From NCBI GenBank assembly GCA_905200615.1, contig CAJKLB010000018.1, positions 1 through 41,219 on the forward strand: a stretch of DNA of 41,219 nt, in the 5' to 3' direction. The notes beneath the pieces are model-generated. The model did not search any database and was not told where the DNA came from. It saw only the letters and a list, made by a program, of their open reading frames with translations. The stretch comes from an uncultured Selenomonadales bacterium. Lineage in GTDB: Bacteria > Bacillota > Clostridia > Christensenellales > QALW01. Both the position numbers and the translations under genes were made by a program. Positions 33,807-41,219 of the stretch are shown piece by piece; the stretch's first letter is position 1, and each line of letters opens with the position of its first letter.

Positions 33807-35645
33807 ATGAAAATGAAAAAGACAGCATCTCTTCTTTTTACGGTTATTATTACTTTTGCTGTTTCCATTACTGCCTTTGCCGTACCGTATCAAAATTACA
33901 CGGTAACGGAATCCGGCACGTATCAGGAACCGCAGGCATATGTGCCGGATAAGGTAGTAAGCAGTGTGAATATCGGACTGGAAAATCTTGATGGAACGGC
34001 ATTGCTGAACCCGTCGGATGTTGTACAATTTAAATATAATGAATTTGTACTTATTTCTGATACGGGCAATAATCGTATTGTTGTGTTGGATAAGGATTTA
34101 AAAACGGTTAAACAAATCATTAAAACCTGGATGAATGGAACAGAGGAGGATTCTTTCAATTCTCCTAACGGCATGTTTATCTATGCGCAGGAAGACTTGC
34201 TCTATGTTTGTGATACCAACAATAAGAGAGTCGTGCGTTTTGCTTTTGACAGAGAACAGGAACTTTTCTTGTTTGACAGAACATTTGATGACCCGGACAT
34301 CTCACAATATCTTTCCGATGATAATATGCTTGCTCCGGATACCTCCGATACAGAATCACCTGAAGCAACAGAAGTTCCGGAGGTAACAGAAGCACCTGAA
34401 GTAACAGAAGTTCCGGAGGTAACACAAGCTCCGGATGAAAGTGAGAACGGAGGAGAAGCAGCGGAAACAACATCGGCTCCGGAGGAGGAGCCGGAGGAAG
34501 ATAATAATACAACGGTAACTCCGGGAGGGTCATCTGCGGCAGATATTACGTATACGCCTCTTAAAATTGTTGTGGACAATTCTATGCGTATGTTTGTTGT
34601 TTCCAAGGATTGCTATCAGGGCCTTGTAGAATTAAATAAAGACGGAGAATTTACAAAATTCTATGGAGCAACCCGTACCAAACAAACGCTCTCTTCTTTC
34701 CTGAGCCGGATTTTCACTGCAGAAGCGAAGAGCTTGATGCAGCAGAATCTTTCTACCGAGTACAGCAATGTTACTTTGGATAGTGAAGGATTTATTTACG
34801 GAACGATATCGCAGTTAAATGTAGAAGATCTTGCTTCTCACTTCCAAACCGGAACTGAAATCGGAGCCGCATTAAGAAAATTGAACGCGGCCGGATCGGA
34901 TGTTTTACAGCGTCAGGGAATTATTCCTCCTTCCGGAGATGAAGGTGACGGCGCAGAACGATCTACCTATTCTTATATTGTAGATGTTACTGTTTCTGAG
35001 AATGGTCTTACCAGTATTTTAGATTCTCAAAAAGGCAGAGTTTTTACTTATACAAGCACCGGTGAACTACTGTATGTATTTGGAGCCTTGGGACAGCGGC
35101 AAAATAATACCGGAACGTTGACAAATCGTGAGGAGCAGATTGGGTATACAAAGGGAACCAATCTTAGTCCTGTGGCACTTGAGTTGCTTGCGGATGACCA
35201 AACATTGCTTGTGTTGGATTCCGGCGGCGCACAGCTTACGACATATATTCCCACAGAATACGGTTTGATTCTTCGTACAGCGGTTAACAGCCATGAAGAA
35301 CGGCGCTATGAAGAAGCGGTTGAGGCTTGGCAGAAAATTTTAGGAATGTCTTCCAACTCTGTACTTGCTTATAACGGCATCGGCAAGGTTTACTATATGG
35401 ATGCTGCCGAAGAACTCGACAGTCAAGTACAGAAAGAAACCTATTTAAAAGCCGCGGAGTATTTTAAAAAAGGATATTCTCAGGAGGAATACGGAAAGGC
35501 TTTTTATAAGTACCGAGATAAGGTGCTTGAAGAGATTATGCCGTATATGATGACCGGAATCATTGTTTTGGTCGTAGTTATTTTACTTTGGAGCTGGTAT
35601 AAGAGATTGGGACGGTTTATAAAAACGGGAGGTAAAAACGTATAA
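33807..35645 (+). CDS. Secreted, C-terminally membrane-anchored NHL/TPR protein
   Basis: The 612-residue protein has a signal peptide (1-25, AFA cleavage) and then beta-propeller-like NHL repeats: VLISDTGNNRIVVLDKDLKTV (about 75-95), LYVCDTNNKRVVRF, and later SILDSQKGRVFTYTSTGELLYVF and LLVLDSGGAQLTTY. They are interrupted by a Glu/Thr/Pro/Ala linker (about 180-250). Near the C-terminus are TPR-like helices (AVEAWQKILGMSSNSVLAYNGIGKVYY, about 505-575), one membrane helix (about 578-600) and a basic tail. The protein should sit outside the cell with the propeller facing out. No enzyme motif is visible. It may hold or present glycan to the permease complex or sense it. Confidence 0.85.
   Translation: MKMKKTASLLFTVIITFAVSITAFAVPYQNYTVTESGTYQEPQAYVPDKVVSSVNIGLENLDGTALLNPSDVVQFKYNEFVLISDTGNNRIVVLDKDLKTVKQIIKTWMNGTEEDSFNSPNGMFIYAQEDLLYVCDTNNKRVVRFAFDREQELFLFDRTFDDPDISQYLSDDNMLAPDTSDTESPEATEVPEVTEAPEVTEVPEVTQAPDESENGGEAAETTSAPEEEPEEDNNTTVTPGGSSAADITYTPLKIVVDNSMRMFVVSKDCYQGLVELNKDGEFTKFYGATRTKQTLSSFLSRIFTAEAKSLMQQNLSTEYSNVTLDSEGFIYGTISQLNVEDLASHFQTGTEIGAALRKLNAAGSDVLQRQGIIPPSGDEGDGAERSTYSYIVDVTVSENGLTSILDSQKGRVFTYTSTGELLYVFGALGQRQNNTGTLTNREEQIGYTKGTNLSPVALELLADDQTLLVLDSGGAQLTTYIPTEYGLILRTAVNSHEERRYEEAVEAWQKILGMSSNSVLAYNGIGKVYYMDAAEELDSQVQKETYLKAAEYFKKGYSQEEYGKAFYKYRDKVLEEIMPYMMTGIIVLVVVILLWSWYKRLGRFIKTGGKNV
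34362..34433 (+). repeat. 18-bp tandem repeat, four copies, encoding (E-V/A-T-E/Q-V/A-P)4
   Basis: Four imperfect copies of an 18 bp unit encode the hexapeptide E-(V/A)-T-(E/Q)-(V/A)-P in the linker of the NHL protein. The repeat is in frame, so copy changes would lengthen or shorten the linker without a frameshift. Confidence 0.85.
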
Positions 35646-36286
35646 TGGAACGAATTAAAACATTTTCAAAAGATTTGAAATATGCCTTCCATGTTTGTAC
35701 GCATCCCCTTGACGGCTTTTGGGATTTAAAACATGAAAAACGCGGACGGATTTATATAGCAATCTTTTTATTGGTTATGTATGTAATCACCAATATCTTG
35801 GATAAGCAGTTCAATGGATATACTTTTAATGAATTCGCAGTTTTTCCGGAAGATATTAATGTTATAAGAACCTTTATAATAACAGCGTTGGTGGTTCTGA
35901 TATGGGTTATGGCCAATTGGGGCGTTACCACATTATTTGACGGTGAGGGAAGTATGCGAGATATCCTGATTTATACCGGCTATTCCATGCTTCCGATCGT
36001 GCTTTCTCAAATTGTGTTGCTGTTGTTTACCAATATTCTTACTACTAACGAAGCAACCATTGTTTCTTTAATAACTTATGTAGGGATCGGATGGACAGCA
36101 ATTCTGCTGTATATGGGAACCATGACTACACATCAATACAGTGGAGGCAAAACTTTTATTACAGCAATAGTAATTGCCTTGGGAATGGCTGTAATTATTT
36201 TCCTGGGAATGATGTTTTTCTATCTAATTCAGGAAATGTGGAACTTTGTTTACACTATATATCGTGAACTGGAATTGCGCAGGTAA
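35645..36286 (+). CDS. Yip1 family membrane protein
   Basis: The 213-residue protein has five or six hydrophobic helices and the Yip1-type central pattern VMANWGVTTLFDGEGSMRDILIYTGYSMLPIVL (about 92-124), including the short polar DGEGS loop. The N-terminal 35 residues are cytoplasmic and basic. Yip1 proteins bend or organise membranes in eukaryotic vesicle traffic; bacterial members have no known role. The ATG shares one base with the NHL gene stop (TAATG), which indicates coupled translation and a common function with its neighbours. Confidence 0.8.
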   Translation: MERIKTFSKDLKYAFHVCTHPLDGFWDLKHEKRGRIYIAIFLLVMYVITNILDKQFNGYTFNEFAVFPEDINVIRTFIITALVVLIWVMANWGVTTLFDGEGSMRDILIYTGYSMLPIVLSQIVLLLFTNILTTNEATIVSLITYVGIGWTAILLYMGTMTTHQYSGGKTFITAIVIALGMAVIIFLGMMFFYLIQEMWNFVYTIYRELELRR

Positions 36287-36302
36287 AGGGGGTAGAAAGG
36301 AT

Positions 36303-39008
36303 ATGAGTAAAAAAATAATTTCTGCCTTCCTGATAATACTCTTGGTTCTTCCGGTAATAGCGTTTACCGGATGTGTATCAGAGGAAAGCGAAGGCTATAT
36401 TACACCAACAAATACGGAACCTTTATTTGAATTTGATGAGAACGGAAAAACTTTGGTTCGTGAGGATGAGGATCCGACAAAAAATACGACGTTTTATCTT
36501 GTTGATGAAAACAATAATTATGAATTCTATTTCAGTGACACTATTTTGGAATTTGCGCTTGTGAGCAAAAAAACAGGAGAAATATGGTTTTCCAATCCAT
36601 CTCCTTCGGAACGTGAGCGCGGCATCAGAAGTGAAATGAGCAGCCAAATTACGTTGTTTTATCTCAATAAAACCGACGGAAGCCAAAAAACACTGGAAAG
36701 TTATTTGGACTGCGTAATGAATCTGAATGATGAAAGCGAAATAAAGCCGTATTATGTAGTAAATCATAACGGACATCTTCGCGTGATTTATATCTTGGGA
36801 CAGATTAAGGCGGATTATATTATTCCTACCTGTATTGATGGTGCAACTGCTGAAAAGTATATTGAGCAGCTGAAAAATACAGAGGGATATTTGGCAACAT
36901 CCAAATATATAAGCGGCGGTAGTTTATATTCCAAGATAACTCCCAGTGTGTGGGCAACGTATCCTTCGGAAAGACAGCAGGAACTTTTAGCAATCGCACC
37001 TAATATGGCGGACTTTATTAACAAAGGCGAAACCGTATATATTATGGGAGATCAAACTAAATGGAATAACAGACAGGTAATGCTGCAGATGCAGAAGGGT
37101 TTCACTGAGGTTATTGGTATGACGCTTGAAGAGCGTGATGCTATGAATGAAAAGTTCGGCGTAAAAACGGAAGCAGCTAAAAACTTCTGGATTCCCTTGG
37201 ATTATGAGCTTTCTGAAAACGGATTAAAGGTGTCTATAGCGAATGAGGAGATACAATATGACAAAAATACTTTTGCTATTGCATCCATTAATTTGCTGCA
37301 GTATTTTGGCTCGGCGTCCCAAAGTGAAAGCGGATATATGTTTGTTCCGGATGGTTCCGGCGCGATTATCAACTTCAATAACGGGAAAACCAGTATTTCC
37401 GATCCGGTGAAAGTTCAGCTTTACGGTCTTGATGAGGGACGGCTTCTTGAGCAAAAGCCTTTTGAGAATCAAAATGCATATTTACCGGTCTTTGGTATTA
37501 AAAAAGAAAACAGCGCATTATTTGCCATTATAGAAAGCGGCGATACTGGGGCAACAATTATAGGCGATATTGCCGGAAAAAATACCAATGTTGTTGACAG
37601 AAACAGATGCTATCCAAGCTTTAAGCTTTGTGAATATGAGGAGCTTACTTTTACAAGTACACAAAAAACCTCACGAATCTATCAGGATCAGATGTCTTCC
37701 TTTGATATTTCTGTTTCTTATACGATTCTTGACGGGGATAAAGCCAATTACAGCGGAATGGCGGAGTATTACAGAAATTATTTAATTGATAACGGTACGC
37801 TGAGCAAACAGGATTTTTCTTCAGTGCCTTTCCACATTGAATTAGTTGGTGCTTATGACCATGAAACGGCGCTCCTTGGTATTGGTTATACGGAGATGAA
37901 GGCAATTACCACTTTTGATCAATGTCAGGAGATTATACAAAAACTTAGTGATGCCGGAATTAAAAATATTTCTGTCAATTATAAAGGCTGGTCCAATCAC
38001 GGAATCAGAAATTCAGTATTTAATAAAGTAAAGGTATTAAGTGAGCTTGGTGGTAAAAACGGACTCAGTGACCTGCTTGCTTTTGCCGACACCCTTGGGG
38101 TAAATCTTTATTTTGAAACAGAACTCGCATATGTTTATAAGAGTGAATGGTTTGACGGATATAGTGCCCTGCGGGATGCATCAAGACTGGTTACACGTGA
38201 AATCGCCTATCATTCTCAGTATGATGTTGCGGCACAGATCGTGGATGACAGAAATTCGGCTTCCATTGTTTCGCCGTCGGTTATTTATAATATTAACGCA
38301 GAAGATAACAGCAAGAGCTATGCCATGAAGGTGATGGAAGATTTAAAAGAACTTAATATCAAAGGGGTTAGCCTGGGCAGCCTTTCAAAAGATCTTCCCT
38401 CTAATTATAAGGTAAATGATTTTTATGACAGAGATCAGGTAGCCGATACTTATACTGCGGTGGCACAACAGTATAAAAATAATTTTTCGGTTATGGGCAA
38501 AGGCGTAAATTCCTATATGCTTGGATATGTGGATCATATTTTTGAAATTAGTAATACCAGCAGTATGTTTAATCTGGCAGACTATTCTGTGCCATTCTAT
38601 CAAATGGTAATTCATGGTTGTATTCAATATTCAGGAGAACCGATCAATTTGAACGGAGATACGCAAACGGTGTTCCTGCAAGCGGTAGAGGCCGGAGCGG
38701 GATTGTATTATCGCTGGTGTTATGCACCTAACGATGAAGTTCAGGATCTTACCTTTGCCGGAATGTATTCTTTAAACTACTCTTCTTGGCTTGATGGAGC
38801 GATTGCCATGTATAAAGAATATAATGATTTGCTTGCTTCTACTGCCGGTGAGTTTATTACCGCACATGAAGTTGTTGCGGAAAATGTGAATAAAGTTACT
38901 TATGGGAACGGCGTAGAAGTTTATATCAATTATAATTCTTCCGACTATATTGCAGAAGATGGAACGGTAGTTGGTGCAAAAAGCTTTGTAAAAAGGGGGA
39001 ATAACTAA
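36303..39008 (+). CDS. DUF5696 domain lipoprotein, probable glycoside-hydrolase-like TIM barrel
   Basis: At 901 residues this has the DUF5696 layout. A lipoprotein-type signal (1-23, then Cys24 in AFTGC) anchors it outside the membrane. The N-terminal half is beta-rich (about 30-490) with YMFVPDGSGAIINFNNG near 345-361. Residues about 505-800 look like a TIM barrel (FHIELVGAYDHE, IKNISVNYKGWSNHG, VNLYFETELAYVY, IKGVSLGSL), followed by a C-terminal domain with a final beta strand. I think it acts on a glycan, but no experimentally defined active site is known to me. The ATG at 36303 follows AGAAAGGA; an upstream in-frame start at 36246 lies in the Yip1 gene. Confidence 0.85.
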   Translation: MSKKIISAFLIILLVLPVIAFTGCVSEESEGYITPTNTEPLFEFDENGKTLVREDEDPTKNTTFYLVDENNNYEFYFSDTILEFALVSKKTGEIWFSNPSPSERERGIRSEMSSQITLFYLNKTDGSQKTLESYLDCVMNLNDESEIKPYYVVNHNGHLRVIYILGQIKADYIIPTCIDGATAEKYIEQLKNTEGYLATSKYISGGSLYSKITPSVWATYPSERQQELLAIAPNMADFINKGETVYIMGDQTKWNNRQVMLQMQKGFTEVIGMTLEERDAMNEKFGVKTEAAKNFWIPLDYELSENGLKVSIANEEIQYDKNTFAIASINLLQYFGSASQSESGYMFVPDGSGAIINFNNGKTSISDPVKVQLYGLDEGRLLEQKPFENQNAYLPVFGIKKENSALFAIIESGDTGATIIGDIAGKNTNVVDRNRCYPSFKLCEYEELTFTSTQKTSRIYQDQMSSFDISVSYTILDGDKANYSGMAEYYRNYLIDNGTLSKQDFSSVPFHIELVGAYDHETALLGIGYTEMKAITTFDQCQEIIQKLSDAGIKNISVNYKGWSNHGIRNSVFNKVKVLSELGGKNGLSDLLAFADTLGVNLYFETELAYVYKSEWFDGYSALRDASRLVTREIAYHSQYDVAAQIVDDRNSASIVSPSVIYNINAEDNSKSYAMKVMEDLKELNIKGVSLGSLSKDLPSNYKVNDFYDRDQVADTYTAVAQQYKNNFSVMGKGVNSYMLGYVDHIFEISNTSSMFNLADYSVPFYQMVIHGCIQYSGEPINLNGDTQTVFLQAVEAGAGLYYRWCYAPNDEVQDLTFAGMYSLNYSSWLDGAIAMYKEYNDLLASTAGEFITAHEVVAENVNKVTYGNGVEVYINYNSSDYIAEDGTVVGAKSFVKRGNN

Positions 39009-39901
39009 TGAAAAAGCCAAAAAGTTATAAATTAGGATTGATGACCAAACGTTCGCTTTATGGATGGCTGTTTATTCTTCCTTTTATTCTTGGATTTGTT
39101 TTCTTTATATTATCACCGCTGTATACTGCGTTAGTGTTGTCTTTTAACACACAGGTGTTTGATACTGTTACCGGCATTATCAATATCGAACCGTATGGAT
39201 TTACCGCTTATATTGAAGCTTTTACCGAGCAAGCTGACTTTATTAATAATTTGATGGCGTCAGGGAAAAATTTAGTGATACAGGTACCTTCTATATTGAT
39301 TTTCAGCTTTTTGATGGCAAATATTCTGAATCAAAACTTTAGAGGACGGACTGTCGCACGGGCGATATTGTTCATGCCGGTTATTACTTCTGCCGGTGTT
39401 GCAGCATCGCTGCTTACCGGCGAAGGCGCTTTTGATGAGAGCCAAATGTCATCAATGGGGGCACAGGCAATGAATATTGCGGGGAATATTGAAGAGACAA
39501 TCGGCGGAACCTTTGGTTCATTTATCGGTGCAGCTTTTGATGAATTAAGTACAATTCTGAATAGTTCAGGCGTTCCGATTCTTATTTTCCTGGCGGGACT
39601 GCAGACGATATCGCCTTCGATATTTGAATCCTCTAAAGTAGAAGGTGCTACCAGTTGGGAAAATTTCTGGAAGATTACATTCCCGATGATCAGCCCGATG
39701 ATTCTGGTTAATGCGATCTACACAATGATTGATGTTTTATGCGGAATGAGTAATCCGATGCTTTCGTATCTATATGCAGAAAACGGAGCCGCAAAACAGG
39801 TGGATCTTATGGCAATGAGCTGGATGTATTTCTTAATTGTTGCAATCCTTATCAGTGTGGTTGCTTTGATTATATCCAAGTTTGTTTACTATGAGAACTA
39901 A
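39008..39901 (+). CDS. Sugar ABC transporter permease (pair 2, MalF/UgpA-like)
   Basis: The 297-residue protein has six helices and the coupling loop ESSKVEGATSWENFWKITFPMISP near residue 208. A 50-residue loop between helices (about 138-190, with GEGAFDESQMSSMGAQ) is larger than in pair 1 and faces outside. The ATG shares one base with the DUF5696 stop (TAATG). It is a second permease type, distinct from pair 1 in sequence, and pairs with the next gene. Confidence 0.92.
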   Translation: MKKPKSYKLGLMTKRSLYGWLFILPFILGFVFFILSPLYTALVLSFNTQVFDTVTGIINIEPYGFTAYIEAFTEQADFINNLMASGKNLVIQVPSILIFSFLMANILNQNFRGRTVARAILFMPVITSAGVAASLLTGEGAFDESQMSSMGAQAMNIAGNIEETIGGTFGSFIGAAFDELSTILNSSGVPILIFLAGLQTISPSIFESSKVEGATSWENFWKITFPMISPMILVNAIYTMIDVLCGMSNPMLSYLYAENGAAKQVDLMAMSWMYFLIVAILISVVALIISKFVYYEN

Positions 39902-39915
39902 GGGAGGTGCAGATA

Positions 39916-40953
39916 ATGGTAAAAGCTCAGGAAATGAAAAAGACAAATGAAGTCGGCGCTGAAGAAGTGAACAGCTATGTACCGCCTACACTGACCTTTG
40001 GACAAAAACTGAAAAGAGCATTATTCGGAAAGCGGATGATGAGCTTTGCATGGGCATTGATCCGCAGTGTGTTGTTAATAGGCATATGTTATTTGATTAT
40101 TTATCCTATGCTGATAACATTAATTACTTCCTTTATGACTTCCGCGGATGTATATGACCCTACAGTTATTTTGATACCTAAAACAATAAATTTTGATAGC
40201 TATGTCGCTATGTGGAAGTTTGCGAATATTCCGCAATTATATTGGAATTCTTTTTCTTCCTCATTGGTATTTGCATTGCTTCAGATGTGCTCTTGTACAT
40301 TGGTAGCGTATGGTTTGGCAAGGTTTAAATTTAAAGGAAATTCATTTTTCTTTTTAATGTGTATTTTTACCTTGATGGTTCCCATACAGATGCTGACAAC
40401 GTCTATGTATTTTCGTTATAAGGCATTTAACCCGCTTTATATGCTCTCCTTTGGAGAACAGCTTTATCTTGTGCCCAATATTGATCTTACGCGAGGTTGG
40501 ACGGCAATTGGCTTGCTTTCCGCAACCGCTACGATGTATCGCAACGGATTGTTTGTATTCCTTTTAAGACAGTATTTTATCAATCAGCCAAAAGAGCTTG
40601 AGGAAGCAGCGTATATTGATGGGGCAGGGACTTTCCGCACTTTTGTTCAAGTTATGCTGCCCAGCGCTTTGCCGATGTTAATTACGGTATTGCTGTTTGC
40701 TGTTGTATGGCAATATAATGATAGATATTATATTGGTATTTTGAATCCTACAGCAAAGGTAATGGCCACACAAATTATAAATGCCGGAGCTCAATATGTT
40801 CAGGGCGTGCTCAATATTAACGGTGACGCAGTGCTGAACTCCTTGTATCAATCAGCCTGTACAGTGATGCATGTTGCGCCGATCGTAATTTTATATTGCT
40901 TCTGCCAGCGTTTCTTTGTACAGAGTATTGAAAGATCCGGTATGGTAGGATAA
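39916..40953 (+). CDS. Carbohydrate ABC transporter permease (pair 2, MalG/UgpE-like)
   Basis: The 345-residue protein has six helices and the coupling loop EEAAYIDGAGTFRTFVQVMLPSALP near residue 230. It ends with the family-typical RFFVQSIERSGMVG. The N-terminal 40 residues are a polar cytoplasmic tail, longer than in pair 1. I chose the ATG at 39916 with AGGGAGG 8 bp upstream; the GTG at 39907 overlaps that site. The operon ends 13 bp before a terminator, so this is the last gene. Confidence 0.92.
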   Translation: MVKAQEMKKTNEVGAEEVNSYVPPTLTFGQKLKRALFGKRMMSFAWALIRSVLLIGICYLIIYPMLITLITSFMTSADVYDPTVILIPKTINFDSYVAMWKFANIPQLYWNSFSSSLVFALLQMCSCTLVAYGLARFKFKGNSFFFLMCIFTLMVPIQMLTTSMYFRYKAFNPLYMLSFGEQLYLVPNIDLTRGWTAIGLLSATATMYRNGLFVFLLRQYFINQPKELEEAAYIDGAGTFRTFVQVMLPSALPMLITVLLFAVVWQYNDRYYIGILNPTAKVMATQIINAGAQYVQGVLNINGDAVLNSLYQSACTVMHVAPIVILYCFCQRFFVQSIERSGMVG

Positions 40954-40965
40954 TCATAAATTATA

Positions 40966-40995
40966 AGCAGAGAACTGAAGTTCCCTGCTTTTTTT
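40966..40995 (+). terminator. Terminator of the glycan operon
   Basis: AGCAGAGAAC (40966-40975) pairs with GTTCCCTGCT (40980-40989) with one mismatch around a TGAA loop, followed by a run of T. It marks the end of the operon. Confidence 0.85.
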
Positions 40996-41034
40996 AAAGA
41001 CTTATCAAAAGAAAAAATATAGAAGAGAATTAAT

Positions 41035-41106
41035 AAAAGAGTGTATTTGAAAAAGTTATACAACGGAAAAGACAGAAGTGCGTAGAAAAATCAAATACAC
41101 TCTTTT
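41035..41106. repeat. Perfect 16-bp inverted repeat flanking 40 bp
   Basis: AAAAGAGTGTATTTGA (41035-41050) and TCAAATACACTCTTTT (41091-41106) are exact inverted repeats. No open frame lies between them, and the outer T-run could make it a second terminator or a small mobile-element remnant. From 41107 to the end of the window I see only AT-rich sequence. Confidence 0.75.
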
Positions 41107-41219
41107 CAATGATCGGAAAAATTTTATTTTATTATTGCATTAAACAGAAATTTTACAGCAGAAATCGGTATAAGCTTATTGTACTCTGATAATTTTTTTT
41201 AGCTGTGAAATACATTTAT

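Noticed and set aside
34177..34606. Antisense frames of 118 and 134 codons across the NHL protein linker
   Set aside because: They come from the repetitive Glu/Thr/Pro-coding DNA read backwards; no start signals.
1..41219. CRISPR array, tRNA, rRNA, IS element or prophage
   Set aside because: No regularly spaced repeats, cloverleaf, rRNA motif, transposase or integrase was seen.

Overview
The window looks like a chromosomal segment of a Gram-positive, low-to-mid GC member of the Clostridia (Firmicutes). Supporting signs are strong AGGAGG-type ribosome binding sites, sigma-A promoters with 16-18 bp spacers, the B12-radical SAM/DUF2344/RNase G block, DUF951 beside signal peptidase I, a PepV-like dipeptidase, and a gut-type carbohydrate ABC locus with DUF5696 and Yip1 proteins. 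I see no rRNA, tRNA, CRISPR array, transposase or phage gene.

Layout. 1-3000: upp, then a ZIP metal transporter and an O-antigen-ligase-like membrane protein on the minus strand. 3106-8189: a tightly coupled plus-strand operon (B12-binding radical SAM, DUF2344, RNase E/G, Sua5/TsaC), each junction a 4-base ATGA overlap. 8336-9700: an orphan ParB-like protein and a maltose-type O-acetyltransferase. 9811-10518: comF (minus), sharing a palindromic divergent promoter with the plus-strand operon MFS transporter - rdgB - yfcE - SGNH acetylesterase (10611-14419), followed by a citrate synthase. 16233-20081: a minus-strand operon DUF951 - lepB - metallophosphoesterase - degenerate PHP protein - dusB. 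20157-23352: a minus-strand three-gene unit of two small membrane-anchored proteins that look like paralogous half solute-binding domains, then an M20 peptidase fused to a membrane/PH-like domain, all behind a promoter with a perfect 12+12 bp inverted repeat at the start site. 23362-28378: a minus-strand operon of a heterodimeric ABC exporter plus rmuC.

28579-40953 is the most interesting part: one long plus-strand operon from a strong promoter with a palindrome over its start site. It encodes an unusually large (1101 aa) solute-binding protein with two beta-sandwich modules, a first permease pair, a secreted NHL/TPR membrane-anchored protein, a Yip1-family membrane protein, a 901 aa DUF5696 lipoprotein with a probable TIM barrel, and a second permease pair. 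No ATPase is encoded, so a shared MsmK/UgpC-type ATPase elsewhere is inferred. The set reads as an envelope-level glycan capture and import machine of unknown substrate, and it ends at a terminator at 40966.

Other points worth a second look are the PHP protein that has lost several metal ligands, the signal peptidase with a 200-residue acidic cytoplasmic tail, the PH-M20 fusion, and a perfect 16 bp inverted repeat at the right edge.
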